From: an uncultured Rhodopila sp.
Lineage (GTDB): Bacteria; Pseudomonadota; Alphaproteobacteria; Acetobacterales; Acetobacteraceae
Direction of reading: 5' to 3'
Assembly (NCBI GenBank): GCA_903932145.1
Contig: CAIZFE010000098.1
Coordinates: 62,001-126,000 of the forward strand
DNA: 64,000 nt
A program made the position numbers and the translations under genes. This document shows, piece after piece, positions 44,798 through 53,226 of the stretch (the first letter of the stretch is position 1; the number at the start of each line of letters is the position of its first letter). The notes beneath the pieces were generated by a model. That model searched no databases and was not told the DNA's origin. It was given only the letters and a program-made list of their open reading frames with translations.

Positions 44798-45793
44798 GTG
44801 GAGTCGGTGTTGATTTTTTTGGTAGGCGCTCCCAGGTCGGGGACGACATGGCTCGGGAAGATTTTCGACAGCCATCCAGATGTCCTTTACCGGCACGAGC
44901 CGGATAAGGAGCTTCCGTCGGCCGCATCGCTGGACGAAGCGGCTGCGCTGCTGCTCGTTCAGAGCTGGGCTTCCGACCGAACGATCAGGACCGCCGGCAA
45001 ACCGCCGTCTTTTCCAAAATCCTGGCGGACCACCGCAGGCAATCTCGTACATCCGCTGCTGGCCGGCCTGATCCGCGGCGCGAGCCCCTGGGGTGGTCCG
45101 ACCATTCCGGACATGGGCGATATCGGCAAAGCCAACATCGTGATCAAAAGCGTTCACTGGAGCGAAGGTATCCACCTTGGCACGCGCGACGTACCCACCA
45201 ATCGCACGATCCTGATCGTCCGTGACGCGTGCGGCCACGTCTGGTCGATGATGCGCGGCATGCGGCAGAACCGGTTCGAACTGCGCAACGGCGGGGCCTT
45301 GCCCATCAATGCGATTGCGGCGATGGCCTGTGCCGAGCGGTATGGCGTCACAAGCCGCCAATTCGATGATCTGCCCGATGTCGCGCGATACGCCTGGGGC
45401 TGGGTTGCTTTCAACGAGAGCGCCCTGACCAGCCTGGACGGATTGGCGAATTTCAAGGTCCTTCGTTACGAAGATCTGTGCGAACAGCCCGAGGCCGTGG
45501 CGCGCGACCTGTTCGCTTTCGCCGGTCTGGGGTGGCATGCGCAGACTGAGAACTTCCTGAACCGAAGCACCCACTACGAGGGACCGTCGCGCTATTATGG
45601 CGTGTTTCAGGATACCCAAGCGGTGGCGCATCGCTGGCGCACGGAAATGGACCCGGCGGATATTAGCGCTGTCGAGGAGATCGTCGCTTTGTCTCCGGCG
45701 TCCCGCTGGTTTTCGACGCTGCCGGAAACCCGGGCTGTGGGTGAGCGACATGTGGCCGAAGCTGAAAGCCTCGGTTCGACCCAGCTTGTTTGA
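44798..45793 (+). CDS. sulfotransferase-family protein
   Basis: A 331-residue protein with the PAPS 5' phosphosulfate loop GAPRSGTTWLGK near the start, DSHPDVLYRHEPDKE, then the 3' phosphate region TILIVRDACGHVWSM and YAWGWVAFNESAL. A GTG start at 44798 is used; no better ATG exists in frame. The acceptor is unknown; relatives modify carbohydrates or lipids. A disrupted paralogue lies at 33264-34304. Confidence 0.8.
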   Translation: MESVLIFLVGAPRSGTTWLGKIFDSHPDVLYRHEPDKELPSAASLDEAAALLLVQSWASDRTIRTAGKPPSFPKSWRTTAGNLVHPLLAGLIRGASPWGGPTIPDMGDIGKANIVIKSVHWSEGIHLGTRDVPTNRTILIVRDACGHVWSMMRGMRQNRFELRNGGALPINAIAAMACAERYGVTSRQFDDLPDVARYAWGWVAFNESALTSLDGLANFKVLRYEDLCEQPEAVARDLFAFAGLGWHAQTENFLNRSTHYEGPSRYYGVFQDTQAVAHRWRTEMDPADISAVEEIVALSPASRWFSTLPETRAVGERHVAEAESLGSTQLV

Positions 45794-46086
45794 GTCCGCG
45801 GCAGCTTCGTTGACTCTGAGGCTGCGACGCAAGGCCTCGCGCGCCTTCTGATAAAGGAACGTCGGCGACTTCTCCGGATGCACCAATCGGCCAGCACCCG
45901 ACCCGAACCCCGATACCCGCCCATCTAACGGAACACCAAAGTCCTCCCGCTTACTGATCGCTTCCCTGGACGGGTATGAATCCGCCTGAGAGGCTTGCAG
46001 AAACCGGCGGCGCGGCGTGCATGGTATTTCCTTCAGGTCGACCGGAAGAGAGGGCAGGGACTGGTTCACATAAGGCTTTATAAGTG
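45794..46086. other. intergenic region after the sulfotransferase gene
   Basis: About 290 nt without a supported gene. A frame on the minus strand stays open across it but continues as a shadow of the sulfotransferase. Confidence 0.35.
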
Positions 46087-46111
46087 GCGGCGACACTTTC
46101 GCCGCTTTTTT
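46087..46111 (+). terminator. rho-independent terminator
   Basis: GCGGCGA and TCGCCGC form a perfect 7 bp stem with a CACTT loop, followed by six T. On the plus strand it is a standard terminator, about 290 nt after the sulfotransferase gene, and it overlaps the last codons of the minus-strand gene at 46110. Confidence 0.7.
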
Positions 46112-46514
46112 ATGCCGCCTCAAACACCGGCAGCGTCAGATCGTCCTTCACCCGATCGAACACCACTTTCACCGGCAGCCCCATTCGCAACGCCGACGCC
46201 TCGATCCCGCGCGCCTGAGCGTTCATCCGCACGCCCTCCGGTAGATCCACTGTCAGTAATATGTAGGGGAGATCCCCCTTGAAGCCGGGGTGGAACGCGT
46301 AATGCGTGATGGTCCAGCTATGCACCGTCCCAACGCCGGCCGCATCGACCCAGTCCGTTTTCATCGACCAGCACGCATCGCACATCGGCCGCGGATAATG
46401 CCGGACCTTGCCGCATTCGCCGCAGCATTGCAGGCGTAACCGGTTTTCGTTCAGTCCATCCCAGTACGGCTGCGTTTCCGGACTCGGTGACGGCACCAGT
46501 TTGTCATAGGACAT
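46110..46514 (-). CDS. Zn-ribbon/OB-fold DUF35 protein
   Basis: A 134-residue protein. A zinc ribbon is made by C31-x2-C34 and C45-x2-C48 (CGECGKVRHYPRPMCDAC). The OB-fold part follows (VGTVHSWTITHY, ILLTVDLPEGVRMNAQ, and RMGLPVKVVF). DUF35 proteins are obligate partners of thiolase-like enzymes (ChsH2/Ltp2-type and acyl-transfer complexes). It starts 2 nt after the thiolase stop, consistent with a complex. Confidence 0.88.
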   Translation of the reverse strand: MSYDKLVPSPSPETQPYWDGLNENRLRLQCCGECGKVRHYPRPMCDACWSMKTDWVDAAGVGTVHSWTITHYAFHPGFKGDLPYILLTVDLPEGVRMNAQARGIEASALRMGLPVKVVFDRVKDDLTLPVFEAA

Positions 46515-46516
46515 CG

Positions 46517-47662
46517 TCAGGCTCTCCGCATGATGGCCAGGGCGCCGTCGCCCATGTCGCCGTAGCCCGTCACCAATCCGATCTCGGCGTCCTGCACCTG
46601 CGCATCCGCTTCGCCACGCAATTGCCGGGCAAGTTCGACGATGTGGTTCATGCCGGCCATGTGCGCCTGCGACAGCAACCCGCCGTGCGTGTTCACCGGC
46701 AGGCGTCCGTTCAGACCCAGCGCACCGCCTTCCACGAAGGCTCCGCCCTCGCCTTTCTTGCAGAACCCGAGGTCCTCCAACTGACACATCACGATATAGG
46801 TGAAGCAGTCATAGACCTCGGCCACATCGATATCGCCGCGTTCAATCCCGGCCATCGCGAACGCTTTCGGTGCCGCCTTGGCCAAACCGAGCGTGGTCAG
46901 GTCCGGGCGTTGGGTGATGGCGGACGGCGAGTCCGGGTGTCCCTCCGCCACGCCCATCACCATGATCGGCCGCTTCGCCAAGTCCCGCGCTCGGTCGGGC
47001 GCGCTGATAACCACCGCGGCGCCGCCGTCGCTTTCCAGCGAGCAATCCAGCAGCCGCAGCGGATCGGAGATCATGCGGGAGGACTGATGGTCCTCGATGG
47101 TGATCGGGGTCCTCATCGTGGCATTGCGTTGCAATGAGGCGTGGTGGCGCGTGGTGACCGCGATTTCGGCCAACTGGCGGGAGGTGGTGCCGTACATCTC
47201 CATGTGCCGCCGCGCCATTGGGGCGTAGAGCTGCGCCGGAGCGATGGCACCGAGCGGCATTTCGAACTCGCCGATAACTTTGAACTGGGGCATCTGTTGC
47301 ACGCGGGTGCCGATGCGGCCGCCTGAGTAGCCGGTGCGACCGAGCGAGATCAGCACGTGCTTGCAGATGCCGGCCTGGATGACGGCGAGGGCGCACTGGA
47401 TCGCCGCGACGGCGGAGGCGCCGCCCATCGGCGTGGTGGCGGAAAACCGCAGGTCCTTGATGCCGAAATTGGTGATGAAGTCCTCGGCGACGGCGCCGTG
47501 ACCGTATGGGATCAGGCCGTCAATGTCGGACGGCCTCAGCCCGGCGTCGCGGATGGCGTTCAACGACGCTTCGAGTTGAAACGACAGCGCGGTGCGATCG
47601 GTTCCGCGCAGGTATTGGGTTTCCCCGACGCCGGTGATGGCACCTGCTTCGCGCAGCGACAT
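46517..47662 (-). CDS. thiolase-fold protein without the usual catalytic Cys
   Basis: A 381-residue thiolase-like protein. Conserved parts are present: RDAGLRPSDIDGLI, ITQRPDLTTLGLAKAAPKAF, DVAEVYDCFTY, and NTHGGLLSQAHMAGM near the end with its His. Where thiolases carry the nucleophile Cys, this protein reads SATTPMGGASAVAAI (about 75-87), with no Cys. That is the SCP2/Ltp2 type, where the partner of a DUF35 protein is an aldolase or acyl transfer enzyme in sterol or aromatic side-chain breakdown. A specific substrate cannot be given. Confidence 0.85.
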   Translation of the reverse strand: MSLREAGAITGVGETQYLRGTDRTALSFQLEASLNAIRDAGLRPSDIDGLIPYGHGAVAEDFITNFGIKDLRFSATTPMGGASAVAAIQCALAVIQAGICKHVLISLGRTGYSGGRIGTRVQQMPQFKVIGEFEMPLGAIAPAQLYAPMARRHMEMYGTTSRQLAEIAVTTRHHASLQRNATMRTPITIEDHQSSRMISDPLRLLDCSLESDGGAAVVISAPDRARDLAKRPIMVMGVAEGHPDSPSAITQRPDLTTLGLAKAAPKAFAMAGIERGDIDVAEVYDCFTYIVMCQLEDLGFCKKGEGGAFVEGGALGLNGRLPVNTHGGLLSQAHMAGMNHIVELARQLRGEADAQVQDAEIGLVTGYGDMGDGALAIMRRA

Positions 47663-47986
47663 GTGACGGTTTCCTTTCCTTGGACCGCCCCAGGTTGCGC
47701 TACTTCGGCGCGTTGGTGAAGAGCGGCTTCTCGCGATGACAGCGGAGGCCGCGACTGGTCCCTTGGAGCAGCCTCGCTACGGCTTGGACATCGTTGAACG
47801 CCCCGACGACCAAACAACCGAGCCGTCGACTGAGGCCCCGTTGGAGTCAGCCTGTTCGCATCGCACAGCATGTCGCCTTGCCCGAGTTGGTGAGGGTCGC
47901 CAAAAACCGGGCACTGGCACCGCACGGTCGGATTGCCGATGGTCTTTATCCCATTGCGCGTCGGGGTAACGACTTCGCCCCTCTGT
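47663..47986. other. intergenic region
   Basis: 324 nt without a supported gene. A 167-codon minus-strand frame starting at 48063 overlaps it but has no family and no ribosome-binding site. Confidence 0.35.
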
Positions 47987-48082
47987 CTAGGGACGGCGCG
48001 ACAGCCAAAGGCCGCCGAAGCCAACGACCGTCGCAACGGCAGCGGGCCAGATGAACCAAACAATGATATAGTTCCAGGTCAT
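47987..48082 (-). CDS. 31-residue single-pass membrane protein
   Basis: MTWNYIIVWFIWPAAVATVV followed by GFGGLWLSRRP: one hydrophobic helix and a basic end, the shape of a small inner-membrane protein. Its ATG overlaps the stop of the preceding gene (ATGA at 48079-48082), which implies translational coupling. It is below common gene-caller cut-offs. Unknown function. Confidence 0.6.
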   Translation of the reverse strand: MTWNYIIVWFIWPAAVATVVGFGGLWLSRRP

Positions 48083-48273
48083 TGTTTCAGACCTCCGAGG
48101 ATGGACCGGGCCAATAAATGTAGCCCGATTCCAACGCCGATCCAAGCGATAGCACCAAATGTTAGCTGTCCGTTGGCTTCTGGCGCGATGAAGCCCGCGA
48201 CGATAAATGCCGCCGCGAGGTTGTTCACAATGGTGGCCGTTAGCGTGGTTTGTGCATTGTGGACGGAATTCAT
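48079..48273 (-). CDS. 64-residue two-helix membrane protein
   Basis: It starts MNSVHNAQTTLTATIVNNL. Two hydrophobic segments follow (NNLAAAFIVAGFIAP and FGAIAWIGVGIGLHLLARSI), ending LGGLKQ. The ATG at 48273 is chosen as the first in frame after unlikely sequence; the frame is open back to 48345. With the 31-residue gene behind it, it forms a small operon. Confidence 0.6.
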   Translation of the reverse strand: MNSVHNAQTTLTATIVNNLAAAFIVAGFIAPEANGQLTFGAIAWIGVGIGLHLLARSILGGLKQ

Positions 48274-48602
48274 CTGGCTCCGGGCAATTTCAGGTTGGCC
48301 GGGGAGGCAAGTGGGCGTGCGCTCATGCGGAGTATTATGCCGCAAATTGGTTAATATGAAGTTAACGGCTTAAGCCGTCCTGGATTTCGAGTGCTTTCCA
48401 GACCCATTGGTATGGTGAGCCGACCGGCCCGCTTTTGAGTCTCCCACAATCTGGGCTAGCCTTGATTTCATCGGCGATGACAAGCCCTGATCGCCACGAT
48501 CCATCAGCAACCCGACGGCGCCGCCCTCGCAACGGTGACCCGGGCGATCCGGTCCATGCGGCCGTGGAATACCAATACGCCAGCGTGAAACGGCAGCAGG
48601 TC
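48274..48602. other. intergenic region after the nitrile hydratase operon
   Basis: About 330 nt between operons transcribed in the same direction. It must hold the promoter of the small membrane proteins. No gene recognised; an 87-codon minus frame here has no family. Confidence 0.35.
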
Positions 48603-48914
48603 TTACAAAACCACCGGCTTGCCATGCGGGGTATGCTCGTAGGCGTGTTCCCAGGCTTCGGTGCGCGCGTCCAGCGTTGCCAGATCGGTCAGCCCTTTGG
48701 CCAGACTGAGCTTTTCCAGCGCTTTCAGCCAGGATTCGTAATAATGCGAGCCATCGTCCTCCCCGGCCGCGCGCAATTCCGCGCCGAGTATTTCCGCCCA
48801 TTCCGGCGCGGTAAAATACCCGGCGCGCTGAAGTTGCACGACCAGCGCGAAGGCCTGCGCCTGCCAGGGTTCGGCGAACACCGGCTGGCCCGGCGCTGCC
48901 TCACGCGGGATCAA
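48603..48914 (-). CDS. nitrile hydratase accessory protein
   Basis: A 103-residue protein of the nitrile hydratase activator family (related to the N-terminal part of the beta subunit): EPWQAQAFALVVQLQRAGYF, then WAEILGAELR, YYESWLKALEKL and HTPHGKPV. It helps insert cobalt into the alpha subunit. It overlaps the end of the beta gene by 14 nt. Confidence 0.9.
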   Translation of the reverse strand: MIPREAAPGQPVFAEPWQAQAFALVVQLQRAGYFTAPEWAEILGAELRAAGEDDGSHYYESWLKALEKLSLAKGLTDLATLDARTEAWEHAYEHTPHGKPVVL

Positions 48915-49560
48915 GGTAGGACTCCCATAGATCGAGATAGACGGCGTCGGCTTCGTTGCGCGCCGAACCCCAGAGTTCGCGCGCGGCGAAACGGACGGTG
49001 TAGAGCGTCTGCGGCGCTTCCCCTTGGTGATGGGCGTTGGAGTCCGGCAAGACGTGCGCCCCGTGATCGCGCTCGATGGTGCCGATATGGCCCCGGACGT
49101 AGCGCGGCAGGCGGGTATGGCCCTCCGGGTGGATGTTGCGGGCTCGAACCGTGTCGCCAGCGGTAAAGCGGGGGTTGGCGCCGGTGTCGCGCTGGAAGGA
49201 ACCGACAGGGGCGATCGACTTCGCCACGTTCGCGATGGTGATGGGCGGGGTGGCGACAGGGACGCCGGCGGCGTTCCGGCCGCTGGTCAGTTCCTGAGGC
49301 GTGATCGTGCCGCTTGCGATCATTTGGTCGATCAGCGACTGGAACCATTTCTGGTAGTAGGTGAAGCCCAGATAATCGACCGGCGGCAAGCGTTCGATCG
49401 CGTGACGGCCGGCATCGATATTATAGCCCGGCCAGGCGCCCATCAGGCGGCGCATCGCGATGACGCGGCCTTCCCAGGGCGCATGGAACACCGGCTCATT
49501 CGCTTCGGGGCGCACCGGGCCGAAGCCGTGCATGCCGCCCAGATCGTGCACCCCGTTCAT
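48901..49560 (-). CDS. nthB: nitrile hydratase subunit beta
   Basis: A 219-residue beta subunit. It opens [16 protein letters not shown], the hallmark start, then [18 protein letters not shown] and [14 protein letters not shown]. The C-terminal SH3-like half has [20 protein letters not shown] with [11 protein letters not shown]. Together with alpha it hydrates nitriles to amides. Its ATG overlaps the alpha stop (ATGA). Confidence 0.93.
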   Translation of the reverse strand: MNGVHDLGGMHGFGPVRPEANEPVFHAPWEGRVIAMRRLMGAWPGYNIDAGRHAIERLPPVDYLGFTYYQKWFQSLIDQMIASGTITPQELTSGRNAAGVPVATPPITIANVAKSIAPVGSFQRDTGANPRFTAGDTVRARNIHPEGHTRLPRYVRGHIGTIERDHGAHVLPDSNAHHQGEAPQTLYTVRFAARELWGSARNEADAVYLDLWESYLDPA

Positions 49561-50189
49561 GGCGCGACCACCTTGGCGACGCCGACCATCGAATCACGGG
49601 TCACAAGCGCCGCCAGCGCCTCTTCGTCCATGCCTTCGGTGCCCTCGGGGCGTTCGGGCAGCACGAGGTAGCGGGTTTCGGCGGTGGAATCCCAGACCCG
49701 CACCGCGACGTCGTCGCCCAAAGTCAGCCCGAAATCGTTCAGAACGCCACGCGGGTCGATCACCGCGCGCGACCGGTAGGCGGTGGATTTGTACCAGACC
49801 GGCGGCAAACCCAGCACCAGCCACGGATAGCAGGAACAGAGAGTGCAAACGACGAGGTTATGCGTACCGGGCGTGTTCTCCACCACGATCATGTGCGGCC
49901 GTTCGGACCCCGTGAAGCCGATCTCCGAGATCGCGGAGGAGGCATCTTGCATCAGCCGCGCCTTGTAGGCGGGATCGGTCCATGCCCTCGCCACCACGCG
50001 GGCACCGTTGCGCGGGCCGATCTTGGTTTCGTACGCATCGACGATGGCGTCCAGTGCGGCCGGATCGATGAGGCCTTTCTCCACCAGGAGCGATTCCAGC
50101 GCCTTCACCCGCAGCGCGGTGGCGGAGGGAATATCCTGGCCCCCATGATCGTGGTCATGGTCGTGATCGTGGTGGTGTTCGCCGCTCAT
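49557..50189 (-). CDS. nthA: nitrile hydratase subunit alpha, cobalt type
   Basis: A 210-residue alpha subunit. The metal-binding claw is [10 protein letters not shown]; the Thr between the first two Cys marks the cobalt type rather than the iron type (which has Ser). Before the usual domain comes a stretch of alternating His and Asp (residues 5-16) that could bind or buffer metal. Flanking conserved blocks are [28 protein letters not shown] and [10 protein letters not shown]. It is first in the nthA-nthB-activator operon, with 4 nt and 14 nt overlaps. Confidence 0.93.
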   Translation of the reverse strand: MSGEHHHDHDHDHDHGGQDIPSATALRVKALESLLVEKGLIDPAALDAIVDAYETKIGPRNGARVVARAWTDPAYKARLMQDASSAISEIGFTGSERPHMIVVENTPGTHNLVVCTLCSCYPWLVLGLPPVWYKSTAYRSRAVIDPRGVLNDFGLTLGDDVAVRVWDSTAETRYLVLPERPEGTEGMDEEALAALVTRDSMVGVAKVVAP

Positions 50190-50371
50190 GCCAGCGCTCC
50201 TTTTTGGTGCGGCGACTATGGATCAAAATCCAGCCGCCGTCACCGGGGGCGGACGGCCTTCCCGGTCGTCCGACCTTCAAGGGTGCGGCACGCCGTACGA
50301 TCAGTTCCGCATAGATATCGTGTGTGCGCGACGCCGATTATGGCCCGTGCCGCGCAACTCACATTCGAAAT

Positions 50372-50959
50372 TTAGCCGAAATCGCCGGCCAATTCCGCCC
50401 GCACCGCCTCGCTGACGATCGTCATGTGCCCATAGTTCGCATGACCGAATCCCAGCACAACTTCTGCATCCGGCTTCGAAAACGCCGCGATCTGCGCCGC
50501 CGTGAACGGGAAATGCACGAACTGTACCGACGATGCCTTGCCTGTCGCTGACGTCCGGTCCGCATCGGCTTCCGGCACGCCGAGGATCGTTTCGCCGGCC
50601 ACCCGCAGGAACGCGGTTTCCTCAATCCCGCCCAATCCATCCAGCACGCGCTTGCGGCGGATCGGCTCGTCGATCTCGATCATGAACGTCGCGGTCAGTT
50701 CGGACCCGTTCGGGACCAGCGGGTTGTAGGCTTCCAGCTCACCCGGAATCTGTTCGGCGCCGCCCTTTTCGATGTGCAGCATTTCCTGCACCTGCACCCA
50801 CATCGTGTCGTAGCATTCGAAGTAGAACGTAATATTCGGCCCGACATCGACCCGCCGGTGCTTTTTCTTCGCCGTAATCTTCTGCCGCCACTCCATCCGC
50901 ACCTTGGCATACTCAGCCGCCGGCATGACATCGGCTTCAGTCAGAACGCGCTTGGCCAT
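50372..50959 (-). CDS. DUF3501 protein
   Basis: A 195-residue protein of the DUF3501 family: VLTEADVMPAAEYAKVRMEW, then FYFECYDTMWVQVQEML and EIDEPIRRKRVL. The family is nearly always encoded after a heterodisulfide-reductase-like Fe-S protein and a rubrerythrin, as here, which points to peroxide or oxygen-stress defence. The biochemical role is unknown. It is 39 nt after the Fe-S gene. Confidence 0.85.
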   Translation of the reverse strand: MAKRVLTEADVMPAAEYAKVRMEWRQKITAKKKHRRVDVGPNITFYFECYDTMWVQVQEMLHIEKGGAEQIPGELEAYNPLVPNGSELTATFMIEIDEPIRRKRVLDGLGGIEETAFLRVAGETILGVPEADADRTSATGKASSVQFVHFPFTAAQIAAFSKPDAEVVLGFGHANYGHMTIVSEAVRAELAGDFG

Positions 50960-50998
50960 GAAAACCCCGTGTTGTTACGTTTCGCGTGCGGCAAAAAA

Positions 50999-52339
50999 CT
51001 ACACGCCGCCTTCATAGGAACGAGCCAAAATCTGGATCGGATGGGTTACTAATGTCGGCTTCGGTCCATCGCCGCCCAGGCTGTCGATGCCCTGCTGGAT
51101 ATGCACGCCCGCCAACGGGCACTCCGACATCACGAAGCCGGCGCCGTTCTGCGCTGCCTGACGCGCGACCGGACGCCCGACCCGCATGCCGACCTCAAAG
51201 AAGTCCTTCTTGAACCCCCACGATCCGCCGTGCCCGGAACAGCGTTCAATCACCTTGACCTTCGCCTGAGGCACCAGACGCAGCATCTCCGCCGCCTTCT
51301 GCCCCATATTCTGTGCCCTTGCATGACACGCCATATGCACGGTCAGGCTCGCCGGAACCGGCGACAGACCGGGGGCCAGACCTTCCTTTTTGGCGATATC
51401 GACCACGTATTCGCTGATGTCGTAGGTTGCCCGGGCCAACGCCTTGACATCGGGATCGTCCGGCAGGATCAGCGGCCACTCGGCCTTCAGCATCAGTGCG
51501 CAGGACGGCACCAGGGCGATCACGTCATACCCTTTGTCGATCCACGCCTTCATGCCCAGGGCAACCTCGCGGGCGTTGTCAGCGACATCCGCGATGCGGC
51601 CTTGCTCCAGTAGCGGCATGCCGCAGCATTTTGGATAGGCCACTTCCGTTTCGACGCCGTTCCTGGCCAACACCGCCCGGGTGTCGATACCGACGTCGGG
51701 CGAATTGTAGTTGCCGAAACACGTCGCGTACAATACCGCCTTGCGCCCGAACGCCGGGGCATCGCGGTTCAGCACCGGCGTTGCCGCAGACAGATTAACC
51801 AGCGTTTGTCCGGAAAATTTCGGCAGTTCCGCATCCGGATGCAATCCGGCCGCTGACCGCAGCAAAGGCCCGACAATCGTGTTGTCGCGTCCTGTCGCCC
51901 AGTTCGCTATCGGCGCCACCAGCCCGGCCAGCACGCCATTACGATCAGTTTCCGCTAGCTGCTTGTCCGCAAATGTAACGGACCCCTGCTTTTCCTCCAT
52001 GGCGCGATACCGCAGCATCAAATGGGGGAAATCGAGGTTGAATTCGTGCGGCGGAACGTACGGGCACTTCGTCAGGAAGCACATGTCGCACAGCGTGCAG
52101 GCATCCACGACCGACTTGAATTGCGCCTTATCGACCCCGTCGAGTTCCTGCGTCGGCGATTCATCACACAGGTCGAACAACCGCGGAAACGAGTCGCACA
52201 GATTGAAACACCGGCGGCAGCCATGACAGATGTCGAAAACCCGCTCCAGTTCCTTCTCGACCGACGCGGGGTCGTAGAAATCCGGGTCCTGCCAGGCAAT
52301 CGGATGCCGGGTCGGCGCCTCGAGGCTGCCTTCTCTCAT
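50999..52339 (-). CDS. heterodisulfide-reductase-like Fe-S protein
   Basis: A 446-residue protein. Two [4Fe-4S] ferredoxin motifs are near the start: CHGCRRCFNLCDSF and CTLCDMCFLTKCPY. Two CCG (cysteine-rich) domains follow: TCFGNYNSPDVG with KCCGMPLLEQG, and ACHARAQNMG with ERCSGHGGSWG. This is the GlpC/HdrD type. It probably passes electrons to the rubrerythrin system. The ATG at 52339 (MREGSLEAP) is used because the upstream frame runs into the repeat at 52402-52483. Confidence 0.88.
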   Translation of the reverse strand: MREGSLEAPTRHPIAWQDPDFYDPASVEKELERVFDICHGCRRCFNLCDSFPRLFDLCDESPTQELDGVDKAQFKSVVDACTLCDMCFLTKCPYVPPHEFNLDFPHLMLRYRAMEEKQGSVTFADKQLAETDRNGVLAGLVAPIANWATGRDNTIVGPLLRSAAGLHPDAELPKFSGQTLVNLSAATPVLNRDAPAFGRKAVLYATCFGNYNSPDVGIDTRAVLARNGVETEVAYPKCCGMPLLEQGRIADVADNAREVALGMKAWIDKGYDVIALVPSCALMLKAEWPLILPDDPDVKALARATYDISEYVVDIAKKEGLAPGLSPVPASLTVHMACHARAQNMGQKAAEMLRLVPQAKVKVIERCSGHGGSWGFKKDFFEVGMRVGRPVARQAAQNGAGFVMSECPLAGVHIQQGIDSLGGDGPKPTLVTHPIQILARSYEGGV

Positions 52340-52401
52340 GTCGGGATATTCCGTCTGTCCGGGGTCATACTGAAGGGCGTTGGCGCTGATTTTTACGCAA
52401 T

Positions 52402-52483
52402 CGTCATGGCCCGGCTTGTCCGGGCCACCTATGCCCTGACGGTGCCGCGAGAGGTGGCCCGGACAAGCCGGGCCATGACGATG
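52402..52483. repeat. REP-like inverted repeat, best-conserved copy
   Basis: 82 nt with arms TCGTCATGGCCCGGCTTGTC and GACAAGCCGGGCCATGACGA that match perfectly, with inner GGGCCACC and GGTGGCCC. It lies between the rubrerythrin gene and the Fe-S gene of the same operon. Confidence 0.85.
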
Positions 52484-52557
52484 GGGCGGGAGTAGTCGCA
52501 ACGATCGCTTGGTAAAAGTCAGTCCTCCCCGCGCGACGGCGGGGAGGGGCTCGTCGC

Positions 52558-52980
52558 TTACGCTTCGAGTTCGTTCAAAGCCTTCTGGAACCGGCCAGCG
52601 TGCGAGCGCTCGGCCTTCGCCAGTGTCTCAAACCATGCCGCGATCTCGTCGAAGCCTTCATCACGCGCGGTGCGGGCCATGCCGGGATACATGTCGGTGT
52701 ATTCGTGAGTCTCACCCGCCACAGCGGCGGCGAGGTTCAGCGCGGTCGGGCCGATCGGCAGGCCGGTCGCCGGATCGCCGGACTCTTCCAGGTATTCCAG
52801 ATGGCCGTGCGCATGGCCGGTTTCGCCTTCGGCGGTGGAGCGGAACACGACCGCGACATCGTTGTGGCCTTCAACGTCGGCCTTCTGTGCGAAATACAGA
52901 TACCGGCGGTTTGCCTGCGATTCGCCAGCGAACGCGGCCTTCAAATTGTCTTCGGTCTTGCTACCCTTGAGCCCAGACAT
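52558..52980 (-). CDS. rubrerythrin family protein
   Basis: A 140-residue ferritin-like diiron protein. Ligand-bearing helices are visible: [39 protein letters not shown], and a second pair [32 protein letters not shown], which together provide the Glu/His set. No rubredoxin domain is present at the end. It probably reduces peroxide. It is the first gene of the rubrerythrin/Fe-S/DUF3501 set. Confidence 0.93.
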   Translation of the reverse strand: MSGLKGSKTEDNLKAAFAGESQANRRYLYFAQKADVEGHNDVAVVFRSTAEGETGHAHGHLEYLEESGDPATGLPIGPTALNLAAAVAGETHEYTDMYPGMARTARDEGFDEIAAWFETLAKAERSHAGRFQKALNELEA

Positions 52981-53226
52981 GTCGATTTCCTTTTAGCTTC
53001 CGGATCGATGAGTCGAACGCAACCAGGCGCCTTGCGAACAAGGCGTCTGTCTGAGTCCTCACCTGAACAAGTTAGACCATATGCCGGTTCAATTGAAAGT
53101 CGCGGGTCGATGAATTTTTTCGATCATTCCAAGTGAGACGAACGATCACCGGCCATCGTTTTCCCCCTGGTCGCGCTACCATTCCCGCCGTAGTCTCCGA
53201 TTAAATAAACTCTGGGGAATACGTCC

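Noticed and set aside
44741-46123. 460-codon minus-strand frame over the second sulfotransferase
   Set aside because: Antisense of a clear sulfotransferase; the part outside it has no recognisable family.
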